Assembly: GCF_007747995.1 (NCBI RefSeq)
Contig: NZ_CP036276.1
Coordinates: forward strand, 1,727,001-1,791,000
Direction of reading: 5' to 3'
From: Symmachiella dynata
Lineage (GTDB): Bacteria; Planctomycetota; Planctomycetia; Planctomycetales; Planctomycetaceae
DNA: 64,000 nt
Of this stretch, positions 37,661 to 46,370 are shown piece after piece. Position 1 is the first letter of the stretch. Each line of letters begins with the position of its first letter. Under the pieces are notes generated by a model. That model was given only the letters and a program-made list of their open reading frames with translations. It searched no databases and was not told the DNA's origin. The position numbers and the translations under genes were made by a program.

Positions 37661-39292
37661 TCAATGGGGTTCGATCACGATTTGCTGCGACTCTTTGTCG
37701 CGGAGCCGCACGAGGCGGACCGCTGCGGGGTGTCTGGCGGCGAGTCGATGGAATTCTTGCGGATTCTGCACGTCATCGTCGTCGATTTTGGTGATGAAAT
37801 CACCCGGTTTGAATTGTGCCCGTTCGGCAGGCGATTCAGGGAGAACTTCCGTAACGAGCACGCCGTGGGGAACCTCATCCGTGAGGCCGAGAGGGAAATA
37901 CCGACTTCTGCCGGAGGGGAAATCGACCACCAGTCCCCGCCAAGGTCCGCCATAACGATCTACCGGGGCAATGATTTCGTCCACATTTTTGGCCGGCCAT
38001 TTCCCCAAGACTACGTTTTTGTATTCCGAGTTCCGATTATTGCGGTAGATCTGTAATCGGACGTTCGTTCCTGGTGCCCGTCGTCCAATTTCAAGCATCA
38101 AATCGTTGCGGTTACGGATTTGTGTGCCATCGATTTCAGTAATGAAGTCGTCCCCCCTCAGCCCGCCGTCGCTGGCCGGCAGATTTTCCAACACCCTAGA
38201 AATCCGCGCCCCTTCCAGTTTGGAATTTATCAAAAAGTCCCGCGACTCGTGAGTGTCGAAGCTCACCCCCAGAAATCCGTACTCCACCTCGTACCCTTTG
38301 AGCAACGTTTCAATCACTCGCTGTGTCGTATCGTCCACAGGAATGGCATATCCGGCAGATTTTTCGTACCCGGCCAGTGCGGCCAATGATGTTGTGATGC
38401 CAATCAATTCACCGTCGATATTGAGCAAGGCTCCGCCGCTCATGCCGAGATTCAGTTTGGCATCGATCTGCAGCAGGCGGCCGAAATGGTACAAACGTTC
38501 GTTGCCCTCACCCTGCGGATCTGGAACCGTGCCGTCGGGATTGGCGACCTGAGAGTTGGCACGACGGCTGATGTTGCTGATGATTCCCCAACTGACACTA
38601 GCCGATCCGCCATCGTTTGCCACGGCTAACGGATTGCCCAAAGCTATGACGAATTGCCCTTTTTTGAATGTGTGCGACTTGGCAATTTTGATCGGCTGTA
38701 GGCCGCGGGCTTCGATCGTGATGATAGCCAAGTCGCTGCGTGGATCGGCCGCCCAGATTTGGGCCTGCTGCCCTCGCTGTTTTCCCTGAAAACGAACCGA
38801 CAACACCGTCACCACAGGGGAGTCTGGCGTCGAGGTCTCAGCCCCCTTGACGACGTGATAATTGGTCAATATCGCTGTGCGTCTTTTACCTTTGACTGTG
38901 ATTTCGCCCAGCACCACACCCGATCCGAAATCGTTGGGGATATAGTCGGGATCGTTGATGTCGACAGTTTCTTGGTTACGCATCCGCCTGGCCCGAATGC
39001 GCTCCAATCTCAGTTGCTCAACGGGAGTCATATTCTTGACCTTCTCCCGTGCGATTGAAACCACCGATTGCTCCGATGCCTCAACAGCCTTCACAATGGA
39101 TTGTTCCAAGGCGCGCAGCAACACCGACGTATCGACATCCTGGGCCGTGGCGTGCGGCAAAAAGAAACAGAAGCTCGCGATCAACGTTATGGCGATCACA
39201 GAACCGGAATAGACCACTCGACGCCTGCGCGACAAGAGACGGCCTGTCGGTGTGTAAGGCCGCACGGGGGAGTTGTGCGGGTTTTGTTCCAT
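37661..39292 (-). CDS. HtrA/DegP-like serine protease with two PDZ domains
   Basis: 543 aa. After a basic N-terminus and one hydrophobic segment (VIAITLIASFCFFLPHATA, a signal or anchor) comes a trypsin-like domain with H146 (TNYHVVKG), D187 (DPRSDLAII) and S285 (NLGMSGGALL). The nucleophile motif is GMSGG rather than GNSGG. Two PDZ-like domains follow (GFLGVSF...LPASDGGLRGDDFITEIDG and VTEVLPESPAERAQFKPGDFITKIDD). It should degrade or protect misfolded envelope proteins. The ATG at 39292 has GGAG ten bases upstream; a longer frame to 39409 is less likely. Confidence 0.9.
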   Translation of the reverse strand: MEQNPHNSPVRPYTPTGRLLSRRRRVVYSGSVIAITLIASFCFFLPHATAQDVDTSVLLRALEQSIVKAVEASEQSVVSIAREKVKNMTPVEQLRLERIRARRMRNQETVDINDPDYIPNDFGSGVVLGEITVKGKRRTAILTNYHVVKGAETSTPDSPVVTVLSVRFQGKQRGQQAQIWAADPRSDLAIITIEARGLQPIKIAKSHTFKKGQFVIALGNPLAVANDGGSASVSWGIISNISRRANSQVANPDGTVPDPQGEGNERLYHFGRLLQIDAKLNLGMSGGALLNIDGELIGITTSLAALAGYEKSAGYAIPVDDTTQRVIETLLKGYEVEYGFLGVSFDTHESRDFLINSKLEGARISRVLENLPASDGGLRGDDFITEIDGTQIRNRNDLMLEIGRRAPGTNVRLQIYRNNRNSEYKNVVLGKWPAKNVDEIIAPVDRYGGPWRGLVVDFPSGRSRYFPLGLTDEVPHGVLVTEVLPESPAERAQFKPGDFITKIDDDDVQNPQEFHRLAARHPAAVRLVRLRDKESQQIVIEPH

Positions 39293-39538
39293 GGTAATAC
39301 GTCTCCAACGAATCTCCGCTGAGGAATCCCAAAGCGGCCTTGGGGCCGTTTTGTTGGTTCCGAGACCTCCCTCAATGGTATCGGCGAACGGGCAGCGGCG
39401 CAAGTCCAACCGGTCCTGGGGGAATCATTTCAGGGAATAGCGGGGGAGACAAGAGGTAGAATCGTCGCTTTTGCTGGAAAATACGCGGAAAGGGGCCAGA
39501 TGCGCGAAATGCGTACCGGCCCCCCACGGCTGACAGAA

Positions 39539-40636
39539 TTAATCTTCCGCGGCTGTCTCCTCGGTCTCTTCCACACCACCGTCCAGCACGGATTGCGGCG
39601 GGAATCCACGATGGATGAGGACTTTGTCGCGAAGCTCGACCGTCAATTCGGGGTTTTCCTTGAAGAATTGCCGCGCGCGATCGCGGCCTTGCCCCAATTT
39701 TACGTCGCCGTAGCTGTACCAAGTCCCACTGCGGGCAATCAGCCGGTCTTCCAAAGCCAAATCGACAAGATCCCCTTCGGCACAGATACCGCACTCGGTG
39801 AGCATGTCGAATTCCGCAATCCGGAACGGCGGGGCGACCTTGTTTTTGACAATCTTGGCACGCATGCGGATACCGGTGACGGTGTCCCCATCCTTGAGCG
39901 TACTGATGCGACGGACGTCGACCCGGCAAGAGCTGTAGAATTTTAGCGCTCGTCCGCCGGGTGTGGTTTCCGGACTTCCGAACATCACACCGATTTTTTC
40001 GCGGATTTGATTGATGAAAATGACGCAGGTCTTGGATTTGGCAATCGCACCGGTCAACTTGCGCATCGCCTGACTCATCATGCGGGCCTGCAAACCGACA
40101 TGCCGGTCACCGATTTCGCCGTCCAGTTCCGCCTTGGGCACCAAAGCCGCCACCGAGTCCACAACAATCACGTCGACAGCGTTGGACTTAATCAGCATCT
40201 CGGCGATTTGTAACGCCTCTTCACCGTACGATGGTTGACTGACCAACAGATCCTCCAAGTCGACCCCCAATCGCTTGGCCCACGAGGGATCCAGCGCGTG
40301 TTCCGCATCGATAAACGCAGCGATCCCACCCCGCTTTTGGGCACTGGCGATCACATGCAGGGCCAAGGTTGTTTTACCACTGGATTCGGGACCGAACAGT
40401 TCAATAATGCGACCGCGTGGGAACCCCCGGCCTCCCAAGGCAAGATCCAACGACAAAGCTCCGGTCGGAATGCCGGCAATGCGCGTTGCCGCATTGTCCG
40501 ACAGTTTCATGATCGAGCCTTTGCCAAATTGCTTCTCAATTTGGGAGACGGCATTGTCAAGGATTTTGGGATCGCCGTGGCTATTGCCGTTGCCGTTTCG
40601 TGAAGCCGCCTTTTTTGCCGCTGCTTTGGTCGCCAT
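39539..40636 (-). CDS. recA: Recombinase A
   Basis: DNA strand exchange and SOS co-protease. 365 aa. Walker A is [14 protein letters not shown], Walker B is [10 protein letters not shown], and other signatures are [25 protein letters not shown], the L1/L2 region [29 protein letters not shown] and an acidic C-terminus ([10 protein letters not shown]). The ATG at 40636 follows AGGA at 8 bases and begins a Lys/Ala-rich tail typical of planctomycete RecA. A LexA box could not be identified upstream with confidence. Confidence 0.97.
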   Translation of the reverse strand: MATKAAAKKAASRNGNGNSHGDPKILDNAVSQIEKQFGKGSIMKLSDNAATRIAGIPTGALSLDLALGGRGFPRGRIIELFGPESSGKTTLALHVIASAQKRGGIAAFIDAEHALDPSWAKRLGVDLEDLLVSQPSYGEEALQIAEMLIKSNAVDVIVVDSVAALVPKAELDGEIGDRHVGLQARMMSQAMRKLTGAIAKSKTCVIFINQIREKIGVMFGSPETTPGGRALKFYSSCRVDVRRISTLKDGDTVTGIRMRAKIVKNKVAPPFRIAEFDMLTECGICAEGDLVDLALEDRLIARSGTWYSYGDVKLGQGRDRARQFFKENPELTVELRDKVLIHRGFPPQSVLDGGVEETEETAAED

Positions 40637-40796
40637 GTCGATCGTCCTTCTACTTTCGGGGAACGCGTAGTCGCATCCGTGAGGCCTGATTCGCACTCCT
40701 GTGCGTTAAATGACCAATACTGAACAAACAGACACTATATCGAGCGCCCGCCTAGATTGGCAAGAGTAAAATTGGAAAAAATTCAGAATGGGAACA

Positions 40797-40828
40797 AGGC
40801 TTGAGGCTTGAGGGGACAGGCTTGAGGG
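40797..40828 (+). repeat. GGCTTGAGG repeat, copy 1
   Basis: The tandem AGGCTTGAGGCTTGAGGG is followed by ACAGGCTTGAGGG. Related strings occur at 41580-41628 and, inverted, at 47721-47755. All are intergenic. Confidence 0.45.
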
Positions 40829-40880
40829 CTCTTTGGGGGAACAAGGGAATGGTTAGGACGTCATTTCTGTTGCCTTATGC

Positions 40881-41447
40881 CTATTCTCTTGGGATCCCCT
40901 TCTGTTCCAGCAGCATCGTGAGGTACGACCTTCGTTCCGGGGCGCTCAAGCCCAACTTTGCTGCTAATTTCAAGATGGTCTCTTTGGCGTCGCCCAGCGC
41001 CGCCTCTTCAGCCAACGTTTCGACTTCCATAAAGGTGCCCAGAGCTTCGATGTGGTCGACACAGATCTCGCAATCTCGGTCCTGCCAGGTGAGAGCGTAG
41101 GTCTCCCGCGTTTTGACGACGGAGTGCACGGGAGTAAATCCGAGGATCTCCAAAAGTTCTCGTAGACTCTGCCCGGCCGCTGCACCGGTTTGAAAGGGAA
41201 GTTCGATTTCGCGACGCATCTTGGTTTCTTGATCGATGATCGGCCCTTTGTAGGTGATGCGATTTTCATCCCCCACCTGACGAATCCGCAAAGCTTCATT
41301 CGACTCGGCAAACGAGCGTTGCGGATGAGCGAAGTACGTATCCCGCTGCTGGATCGTGCGCTGCTTCACGGCGCCCAGTTCCAGCAATTTCGACAACGGC
41401 CCCTGCGGATCGGCCACGGGGAATTTCAATTCGACTTCGTAACTCAT
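40881..41447 (-). CDS. CYTH-domain protein (class IV adenylate cyclase-like)
   Basis: 188 aa. Starts MSYEVELKF, the ExExK signature that binds triphosphate in the CYTH tunnel (E4, E6, K8), and continues with ALRIRQVGDENRITYKGP, KMRREIELPF, VKTRETYAL and CEICVDHIEALGTFMEVET. The best-known relatives are CyaB-type class IV adenylate cyclases and thiamine triphosphatases; the activity here is not settled by sequence. A stand-alone gene between recA and a thioredoxin-like gene. Confidence 0.87.
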   Translation of the reverse strand: MSYEVELKFPVADPQGPLSKLLELGAVKQRTIQQRDTYFAHPQRSFAESNEALRIRQVGDENRITYKGPIIDQETKMRREIELPFQTGAAAGQSLRELLEILGFTPVHSVVKTRETYALTWQDRDCEICVDHIEALGTFMEVETLAEEAALGDAKETILKLAAKLGLSAPERRSYLTMLLEQKGIPRE

Positions 41448-41579
41448 CGTAGCACTCGCCCCAATTTTTTTAACGCACCCATTTTCAACGCTGCTGATAT
41501 TCAGTGACTGGTGATATCAGTCACAAGGCAATCAGCCCGCCGCGCTCATCCTATCGCCCACTGCGGCGGGCGGACAAGC

Positions 41580-41628
41580 GTAGGCGTGGGATCGGTGTGA
41601 GGCGTGCGGAGACAGGCTTGAGGGGGGG
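41580..41628 (+). repeat. GGCTTGAGG repeat, copy 2
   Basis: GTAGGCGTGGGATCGGTGTG leads to AGGCGTGCGGAGACAGGCTTGAGGG, related in order to the inverted copy at 47721-47755 (GTAGGCATGAGGC...ACAGGCGTGAG). It lies in the 276-bp gap upstream of the CYTH gene. Confidence 0.4.
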
Positions 41629-41723
41629 CTTTCGGGATGACCGGTGCGAATCTTGATTCCCGCGAGGACCAATCGATAAGTCCTATAACGTTTGGCCGCC
41701 GGGGACTTTTTCTGCTGTTCGCA

Positions 41724-42794
41724 TCATTTGTCCAGCAACCGGGCGACCTCGCGGCCGAGCCTGCGGCCGCGACAGTTCAAGGATGCAACATTGCCCTCTT
41801 TGTCCAACAGAAGGAACGTTGGATATCTGCTGATACCGTATCGATCACCCATGGTGTTTCGATTCCCGGGAAAATTGTCAGCCACCACAGTCCAGGGAAT
41901 TGGTTGTTTTTGCAGAAACGATTTGAGTTCCTGCATGTTGTCGTCGACGCTGATGGCGATCACGTCAAAGCCATCGTCGTGGTATTTTTTGTAATTCTCC
42001 ATAATATTGGGTATCTCCTCACGGCAAGGACCGCACCAGGTGGCCCAGAAGTCGACCAGCACGACACGCCCTTCGAAGTTCGCCATGTTGAGTGGAGTGC
42101 CGTTGGTCGTCATGCCTGCCAGTTCCAAGGGCTTGCCCAACAGTGCCTCCAACGGGTTGCCGCCATCCCGCGAGACCGCTTCGACTTCAAAATTGATTGA
42201 TTTCTCTCCGTCTGGGTAGGTGGCGCTGATCGCGAACACTTGCCATTTTTCCGTGAGGTAACGCAGGTGCAATTTCGTTTTATGGTTCCGGCCGCCGGCC
42301 TGGACACGGACGGGGATGGCTGCGACGGAGCCTTCGAGTTCCACCTTGCCCGTCCTGATCGATCGAGCCCCCGGTGCTGGCGTGGGCAAATGTGTCAGTG
42401 GCGAATTCTTGCCTTGAGCCACCTTTTTCGCTTTTTCCGTGAGTAGCTCTCGGGCGACTTGCCTCTCGGTATTGCGCAGGTCGCTGAAGAACTCGTCAGC
42501 GGTTTTGGCGATTTCTTTGGCCGCCGCTTTCCGGTCAATTTTGGGAGCTTTGGCTTGCTGTTCTTCGATAAACGCCCGGTCCGCATCGCTTAATCGTGAC
42601 AACGGAACCTTAATCTGCTTGCCGTCCTTGCGGCGCAACACTGCATTGGCCCCTTGGACGGAGACAAACTCTGCTGTGATATTGAACTTGCCATTGCTTC
42701 CCGTCCACTCACGTTCGGCGGCCAAAGTCACGCCCGAGAGCGCGGCGAGAAGGATCGCGAATACCGGCCAACGGCGATGTGAATTCGTGCGCAT
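41724..42794 (-). CDS. SHD1-domain / thioredoxin (TlpA-type) fusion, secreted
   Basis: 356 aa. Signal peptide (WPVFAILLAALSGVTLAA), then REWTGSNGKFNITAEFVSVQ and LRRKDGKQIKVPLSRLSDADRAFIEEQ, the SLA1-homology domain SHD1 found mostly in planctomycete surface proteins. A middle region follows, then a thioredoxin domain with LVDFWATWCGPCREEIPN near residue 250 and cis-Pro in ISRYPTFLLLDKEG. In yeast Sla1, SHD1 binds NPFxD peptides; the bacterial role is unknown. It probably reduces disulfides outside the cytoplasm. Confidence 0.9.
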   Translation of the reverse strand: MRTNSHRRWPVFAILLAALSGVTLAAEREWTGSNGKFNITAEFVSVQGANAVLRRKDGKQIKVPLSRLSDADRAFIEEQQAKAPKIDRKAAAKEIAKTADEFFSDLRNTERQVARELLTEKAKKVAQGKNSPLTHLPTPAPGARSIRTGKVELEGSVAAIPVRVQAGGRNHKTKLHLRYLTEKWQVFAISATYPDGEKSINFEVEAVSRDGGNPLEALLGKPLELAGMTTNGTPLNMANFEGRVVLVDFWATWCGPCREEIPNIMENYKKYHDDGFDVIAISVDDNMQELKSFLQKQPIPWTVVADNFPGNRNTMGDRYGISRYPTFLLLDKEGNVASLNCRGRRLGREVARLLDK

Positions 42795-42944
42795 CGATAT
42801 GAGATTCCAAAAGTGTTGGGAAGAGTGTAAACGACCTCGGGTTGCATCGAATTCAGTCTAAATGACCAGTTCAGCTGTGTCCAATCCTGGACGATTGGGG
42901 GCAATGGCAATGCGTCAACCTGTCAGTTGGGCAATAAAGCATGA

Positions 42945-44468
42945 TTATCGTAGATCCTGTAGTGCACGCGCTAACGCAGCGGCGGATGCGTAACGATCGG
43001 CTGGTGATTTTTGGAGGCAACGCAAACAGATCGCGCGCAGGGTAGCGTCGGTCGTGATGGGAAATTGGTCATGCAATTCATGCGGTCGCGTGCGTACGAT
43101 CTGAGCGAGAATATCGGCTACGCGCTTTCCGTTCGCCGGTGGCGCGCCGGTGAGCAGGTGAAACAACACGGCGCCTAGACCATAGACGTCGGTGCGCGGA
43201 CTGATATTACCCCAGTAAGAATCGATTTGCTCCGGCGCCATATATGCCGCCGTTCCCGCCATGCCACGCAAATTGACCGCCTCGGTGTGCAGTGTGCGAG
43301 CAAAACCGAAGTCGACGACGCGTATACAGCCGTCGGGCGCTAACAATAGGTTGCTGGGCTTTAAGTCGCAATGAATCACGCCGTGTTGGTGTGCGTGATC
43401 AATGGCCAGCGCCGCTTGGGCAATCCAACGTGTTGCATCAAGAGATTGCGGTCGTGCGGCGGAGGTGACCGTCTCCAAATTCGGGCCGTCGACCAGATCC
43501 ATGACAAAAAAGAATCTACCGTGCGGCGTGCGCCCCAATCCTTGAGTGGCGACAATACCAGTGTGCTCTAACCCAGCGACTATGCGGGCCTCTGCGATGA
43601 ACCGCTCGACGATGGACGGAGTCTGGACGAATTGCTTTTTCAGATATTTGACGGCCACGGTCGCTGCCGTCGGTTGGTGTACCGCCCGATAAACCTTGCC
43701 GACGCCGCCGCTGCCCAATAACCGTTGCAACAGATAATCGCCATAGAGCAACGGAGCGTCCACATCGCCGCAGGGTTTTGCGTTCTCATCTCGTAGCGTT
43801 TGCTGCGCGGGTTCATTTGAAAGGGGAGCCTTTTGTAATTCGTGGTCCACAGTGTGGAGTCTACGGGCGGGAGGTTCCGCAGTTTCGTCGTCGAACTCAC
43901 GTTGTCGCCGTGTCATTCGTTCGCGGGCCTGGGTGAGCATGCGGCGGACGGTGCGTTCGGAGTGCTCGATCTCAGCGGCAATCTCGGCTAATGTTTCGCC
44001 TTGCAGACGCAATTCGAGAACACGTCGCCCCAGCGGCGGCAATTCGGCAAACAGCCATTCCATCTCATCGGCCAGCGCTACGGCTTCATCGGGCGTCGGT
44101 TCGCGAACGGTGAACTGCGTATCGATTGCATTCGCATCGCCCGGCGATTGTTCACGATCGACTGAGCGCATCTCAGCAGTGTGGTGGGCAGCGGAGCGGT
44201 AGAGCTTGTGCAGCGTGATTCGCACGAGCAACCGCCACAAGTCGCCGCTACGTTCCAGCGAAAACCGGCCTTGCCCGGCAGCAACAAAAAAACTGCGGTA
44301 GGCCGAGTGCACAACATCCTCGGGATCAATCCGGCTCGACAGCTTGGGCGACAACCGCGTCCGCGCCAAGCGGGTCAGACGCTCGACGTACCGCGCAAAC
44401 AATTCGTCAGCGGCGCGCTGGTCGCCGTTTTCGAATTGCTCCAAGAGTTCGGCAGATGTCAGATCCAT
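42945..44468 (-). CDS. ECF sigma factor fused to Ser/Thr protein kinase
   Basis: 507 aa in one open frame. Residues 1-190 are a full ECF sigma factor: region 2 includes DPEDVVHSAYRSFF (48-61) and DLWRLLVRITLHKLYR; region 4 includes LGRRVLELRLQGETLAEIAAEIEHSERTVRRMLTQAR (146-181), an HTH. Residues about 191-241 are a polar linker. Residues 242-507 are a protein kinase: G-loop LGSGGVGKVY (251-260), K274 in VAVK, E293 in the alpha-C helix, HCDLKPSN (366-373), DFG (386-388) and APE (411-413). No transmembrane or extra sensor domain is present. A kinase acting on its own sigma half is inferred. The catalytic loop is HCD rather than HRD. Confidence 0.93.
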   Translation of the reverse strand: MDLTSAELLEQFENGDQRAADELFARYVERLTRLARTRLSPKLSSRIDPEDVVHSAYRSFFVAAGQGRFSLERSGDLWRLLVRITLHKLYRSAAHHTAEMRSVDREQSPGDANAIDTQFTVREPTPDEAVALADEMEWLFAELPPLGRRVLELRLQGETLAEIAAEIEHSERTVRRMLTQARERMTRRQREFDDETAEPPARRLHTVDHELQKAPLSNEPAQQTLRDENAKPCGDVDAPLLYGDYLLQRLLGSGGVGKVYRAVHQPTAATVAVKYLKKQFVQTPSIVERFIAEARIVAGLEHTGIVATQGLGRTPHGRFFFVMDLVDGPNLETVTSAARPQSLDATRWIAQAALAIDHAHQHGVIHCDLKPSNLLLAPDGCIRVVDFGFARTLHTEAVNLRGMAGTAAYMAPEQIDSYWGNISPRTDVYGLGAVLFHLLTGAPPANGKRVADILAQIVRTRPHELHDQFPITTDATLRAICLRCLQKSPADRYASAAALARALQDLR

Positions 44469-44649
44469 AGATTGATCGGGCCTCGGTAAGGAAAGACCGT
44501 CGCGATGACAGCCACGTTCGCTGAATTCTACCCGGTTTTTGAGAAAACGGAAAATTTCAGATTTTACGTGTCCGGTTTCGCGGCGGCATCTGCATTCGCA
44601 GTTGTACGAAACCCATATTGATCTGTAGTGGTCCGTCTATCCTAAAATG

Positions 44650-45266
44650 TCAGGTATGTGGGTAAAGGTGTTGCAGTTTAATTCTTGCTGCTCGTGTTTT
44701 GAAACGCCAGCGTGCTGGTGTGGCGATTCGGTTGCGTCTTCGCTGCCAAGCGTCGATCTCTGCCGTCATCTGTTTTGCGCTGTCGAAGCGACGGCCGATG
44801 CATTGACGCGTCAAGACGCTCAGCTCCATCTCGGCCATGTTCAGCCAACTGCCATTGACCGGCGTGTGCACGATTCGCAAACGACGCGCCAGGCGATGCG
44901 CTCGCTCTGCATCGAAGGCACAGTACAGACTTGCAATGTCGTGCGTGTTCAGATTGTCGCACACCAGCGTGACGCGCTGGGCATGGGGATAATCCTCTTC
45001 CAACAGCTGCGCGATTTCTTCGCCCCAGTCGATGCGTGTCCGGCTCGCACGGCTGCTGACGCGTCGCCAACCGGCCAGAGGATTGTAAAACATAAACAAG
45101 GCGCGCACCCCTTGACGCTGGTAATGATGATCTTCCCGTCGCACGCAGCCGGGGCTCATCGGCAAAGCCGGATTGACATCGCTGACGATTTGCTTGGATG
45201 CTTCATCCATGCAAATCAACGGATGCGTTTCGTTGTACGTTTCGCAGTAGACGTCAAGAACTTTTT
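44650..45266 (-). CDS. IS630-family transposase, DDE catalytic part (second frame)
   Basis: This frame is read after a probable -1 shift. It contains the DDE triad blocks ICMDEASKQIV, VTLVCDNLNTHDIAS and VHTPVNGSWLNMAEMELSVL, then the C-terminal QCIGRRFDSAKQM. The stop lies inside the left inverted end. The frame is open to 45630, but upstream of the slip site its translation does not resemble a transposase. Confidence 0.85.
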
Positions 45267-45794
45267 CCAGATGGGCCACGAATCGCGGGCGGTCCCGTTC
45301 TGGGATACAAAAGCGTTTACTTTGCCAGGGCTTGAGGCGATTTTTTTCAGACAACGGCGCACGGTCTCTGGGCAGACGGAAGTGACAACCTGCAACCGCC
45401 CCAATTCGTCTGCCAGCAATTTCAAAGTCCAACGCTGGTGTCCTTCCGGCGGATCGCTGCAACACAGCGTGATCAATTTGGCTTCTGCGGCGCCGTCCAG
45501 CTTCGGGGACACCGGCGGTGTGGTCCGCTGCTTGCGTTTCAAGGTTGGCAGCAAACCATCTTCGACAAATTTCTGCCGTACACGTCCTACTTGTTTTTCG
45601 GACAAGCCGACCGTCTGGGCGATATACCAATCTGGATTCCGGTCTTCTCCGCGTCGATCTTCATCAGCCATCAACAAGATCCGCGCACGCCGCAATTGGG
45701 CAGCGGGTACAGATCCACTACGAACTAAACGCTCCATTTCGCGACGTTCGGTCTCACTTAAACAAACTTCCCGTTTCCGATTCGAAGCTGGCAT
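45216..45794 (-). CDS. IS630-family transposase, DNA-binding N-terminal part (first frame)
   Basis: 192 aa. The N-terminal HTH region includes IAQTVGLSEKQVGRVRQKFVEDGLLPTL and the second HTH TLKLLADELGRLQVVTSVCPETVRRCLKK. Overlap with the catalytic frame includes the slippery run GGAAAAAG (45261-45268), where a -1 shift would join WKK to EKVLDVYCE. Such programmed frameshifting is common in this IS family. Confidence 0.85.
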   Translation of the reverse strand: MPASNRKREVCLSETERREMERLVRSGSVPAAQLRRARILLMADEDRRGEDRNPDWYIAQTVGLSEKQVGRVRQKFVEDGLLPTLKRKQRTTPPVSPKLDGAAEAKLITLCCSDPPEGHQRWTLKLLADELGRLQVVTSVCPETVRRCLKKIASSPGKVNAFVSQNGTARDSWPIWKKFLTSTAKRTTKRIR

Positions 45795-45881
45795 CCTTGC
45801 CTCCTAGAGTTCAGTATGAAATTCAAAGTCAACGAATGACACTTATAGCAGATAATGGACATTTTAGAATAGACGGACCAG

Positions 45882-45953
45882 TAGGTCATGCTGTGCATGA
45901 CGTTTCTCGAAATGGCGTCAACAATCTTGCTTCGTCATGCACAGCATGACCTA
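45882..45953. repeat. REP-like palindromic repeat, copy 1 (IS630 target)
   Basis: Two perfect 21-bp inverted arms, TA plus GGTCATGCTGTGCATGACG at 45882-45902 and its complement at 45933-45953. Each arm is itself a hairpin (GTCATGC-TGT-GCATGAC). A second copy is at 48579-48655. Confidence 0.8.
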
Positions 45954-45985
45954 CGATTCGAAATCCCAACCGGAGAACTCAGAGC

Positions 45986-46273
45986 ATGACTTTCGTCGTC
46001 ACCGAGCCTTGTTTTGGCTGCAAATACACCGATTGCATTGTCGTCTGCCCAGCGGAGTGCTTCCATGAAGGGGAGCAAATGCTGTACATCGATCCAGACG
46101 ATTGCCTCGATTGCGATGCTTGTCGCCCGGAATGTCCGGTCGATGCGATTTTCTATGAAGATGATGTCCCGCCGCAGTGGGCGGAGTATATTGAGCTGAA
46201 CGCCGAAATGGTTGCGAAGTGCCCGTCGATCACAGAGCGCAAAACGCCGCTGGCGGATGGAGGAGACAACTGA
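45986..46273 (+). CDS. fdxA: 7Fe ferredoxin (FdxA type)
   Basis: 95 aa. Cysteines 9, 12, 17, 21, 25 and 40, 43, 46, 50 follow CFGCKYTDCIVVCPAECF and CLDCDACRPECPVDAI, matching Azotobacter ferredoxin I, which holds one [3Fe-4S] and one [4Fe-4S] cluster. It is a small soluble electron carrier. GGAG about ten bases upstream supports the start. It lies about 100 bp upstream of bioA; a direct link between the two is not shown. Confidence 0.92.
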   Translation: MTFVVTEPCFGCKYTDCIVVCPAECFHEGEQMLYIDPDDCLDCDACRPECPVDAIFYEDDVPPQWAEYIELNAEMVAKCPSITERKTPLADGGDN

Positions 46274-46370
46274 GGCCGTAATGCGTGAGTTGATTGCACG
46301 GCAATTGTCGCGTTGTAGAATGCGCATGCACCCGCTCCCAACAAAACACGTTCAGCAGAATACACCGATC

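Larger units (their letters stand above)
44628..45881 (-). mobile_element. IS630-family insertion sequence
   Basis: 1254 bp bounded by inverted ends GGTCCGTCTAT and ATAGACGGACC; the 22-bp arms at 44630-44651 and 45858-45879 differ at one base. TA flanks both sides (44626-44627 and 45882-45883), the expected IS630/Tc1 target duplication. It carries a two-frame transposase on the minus strand. The right TA is the TA of a REP-like palindrome, so the element jumped into that repeat. Confidence 0.9.

Noticed and set aside
39372-39929. A 185-codon open frame on the minus strand overlapping recA
   Set aside because: It is in another frame of the recA coding strand and its translation is low-complexity, Arg/Pro-rich.
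44647-45807. A 386-codon open frame on the plus strand through the IS element
   Set aside because: It is antisense to the transposase frames and begins in the left terminal inverted repeat.
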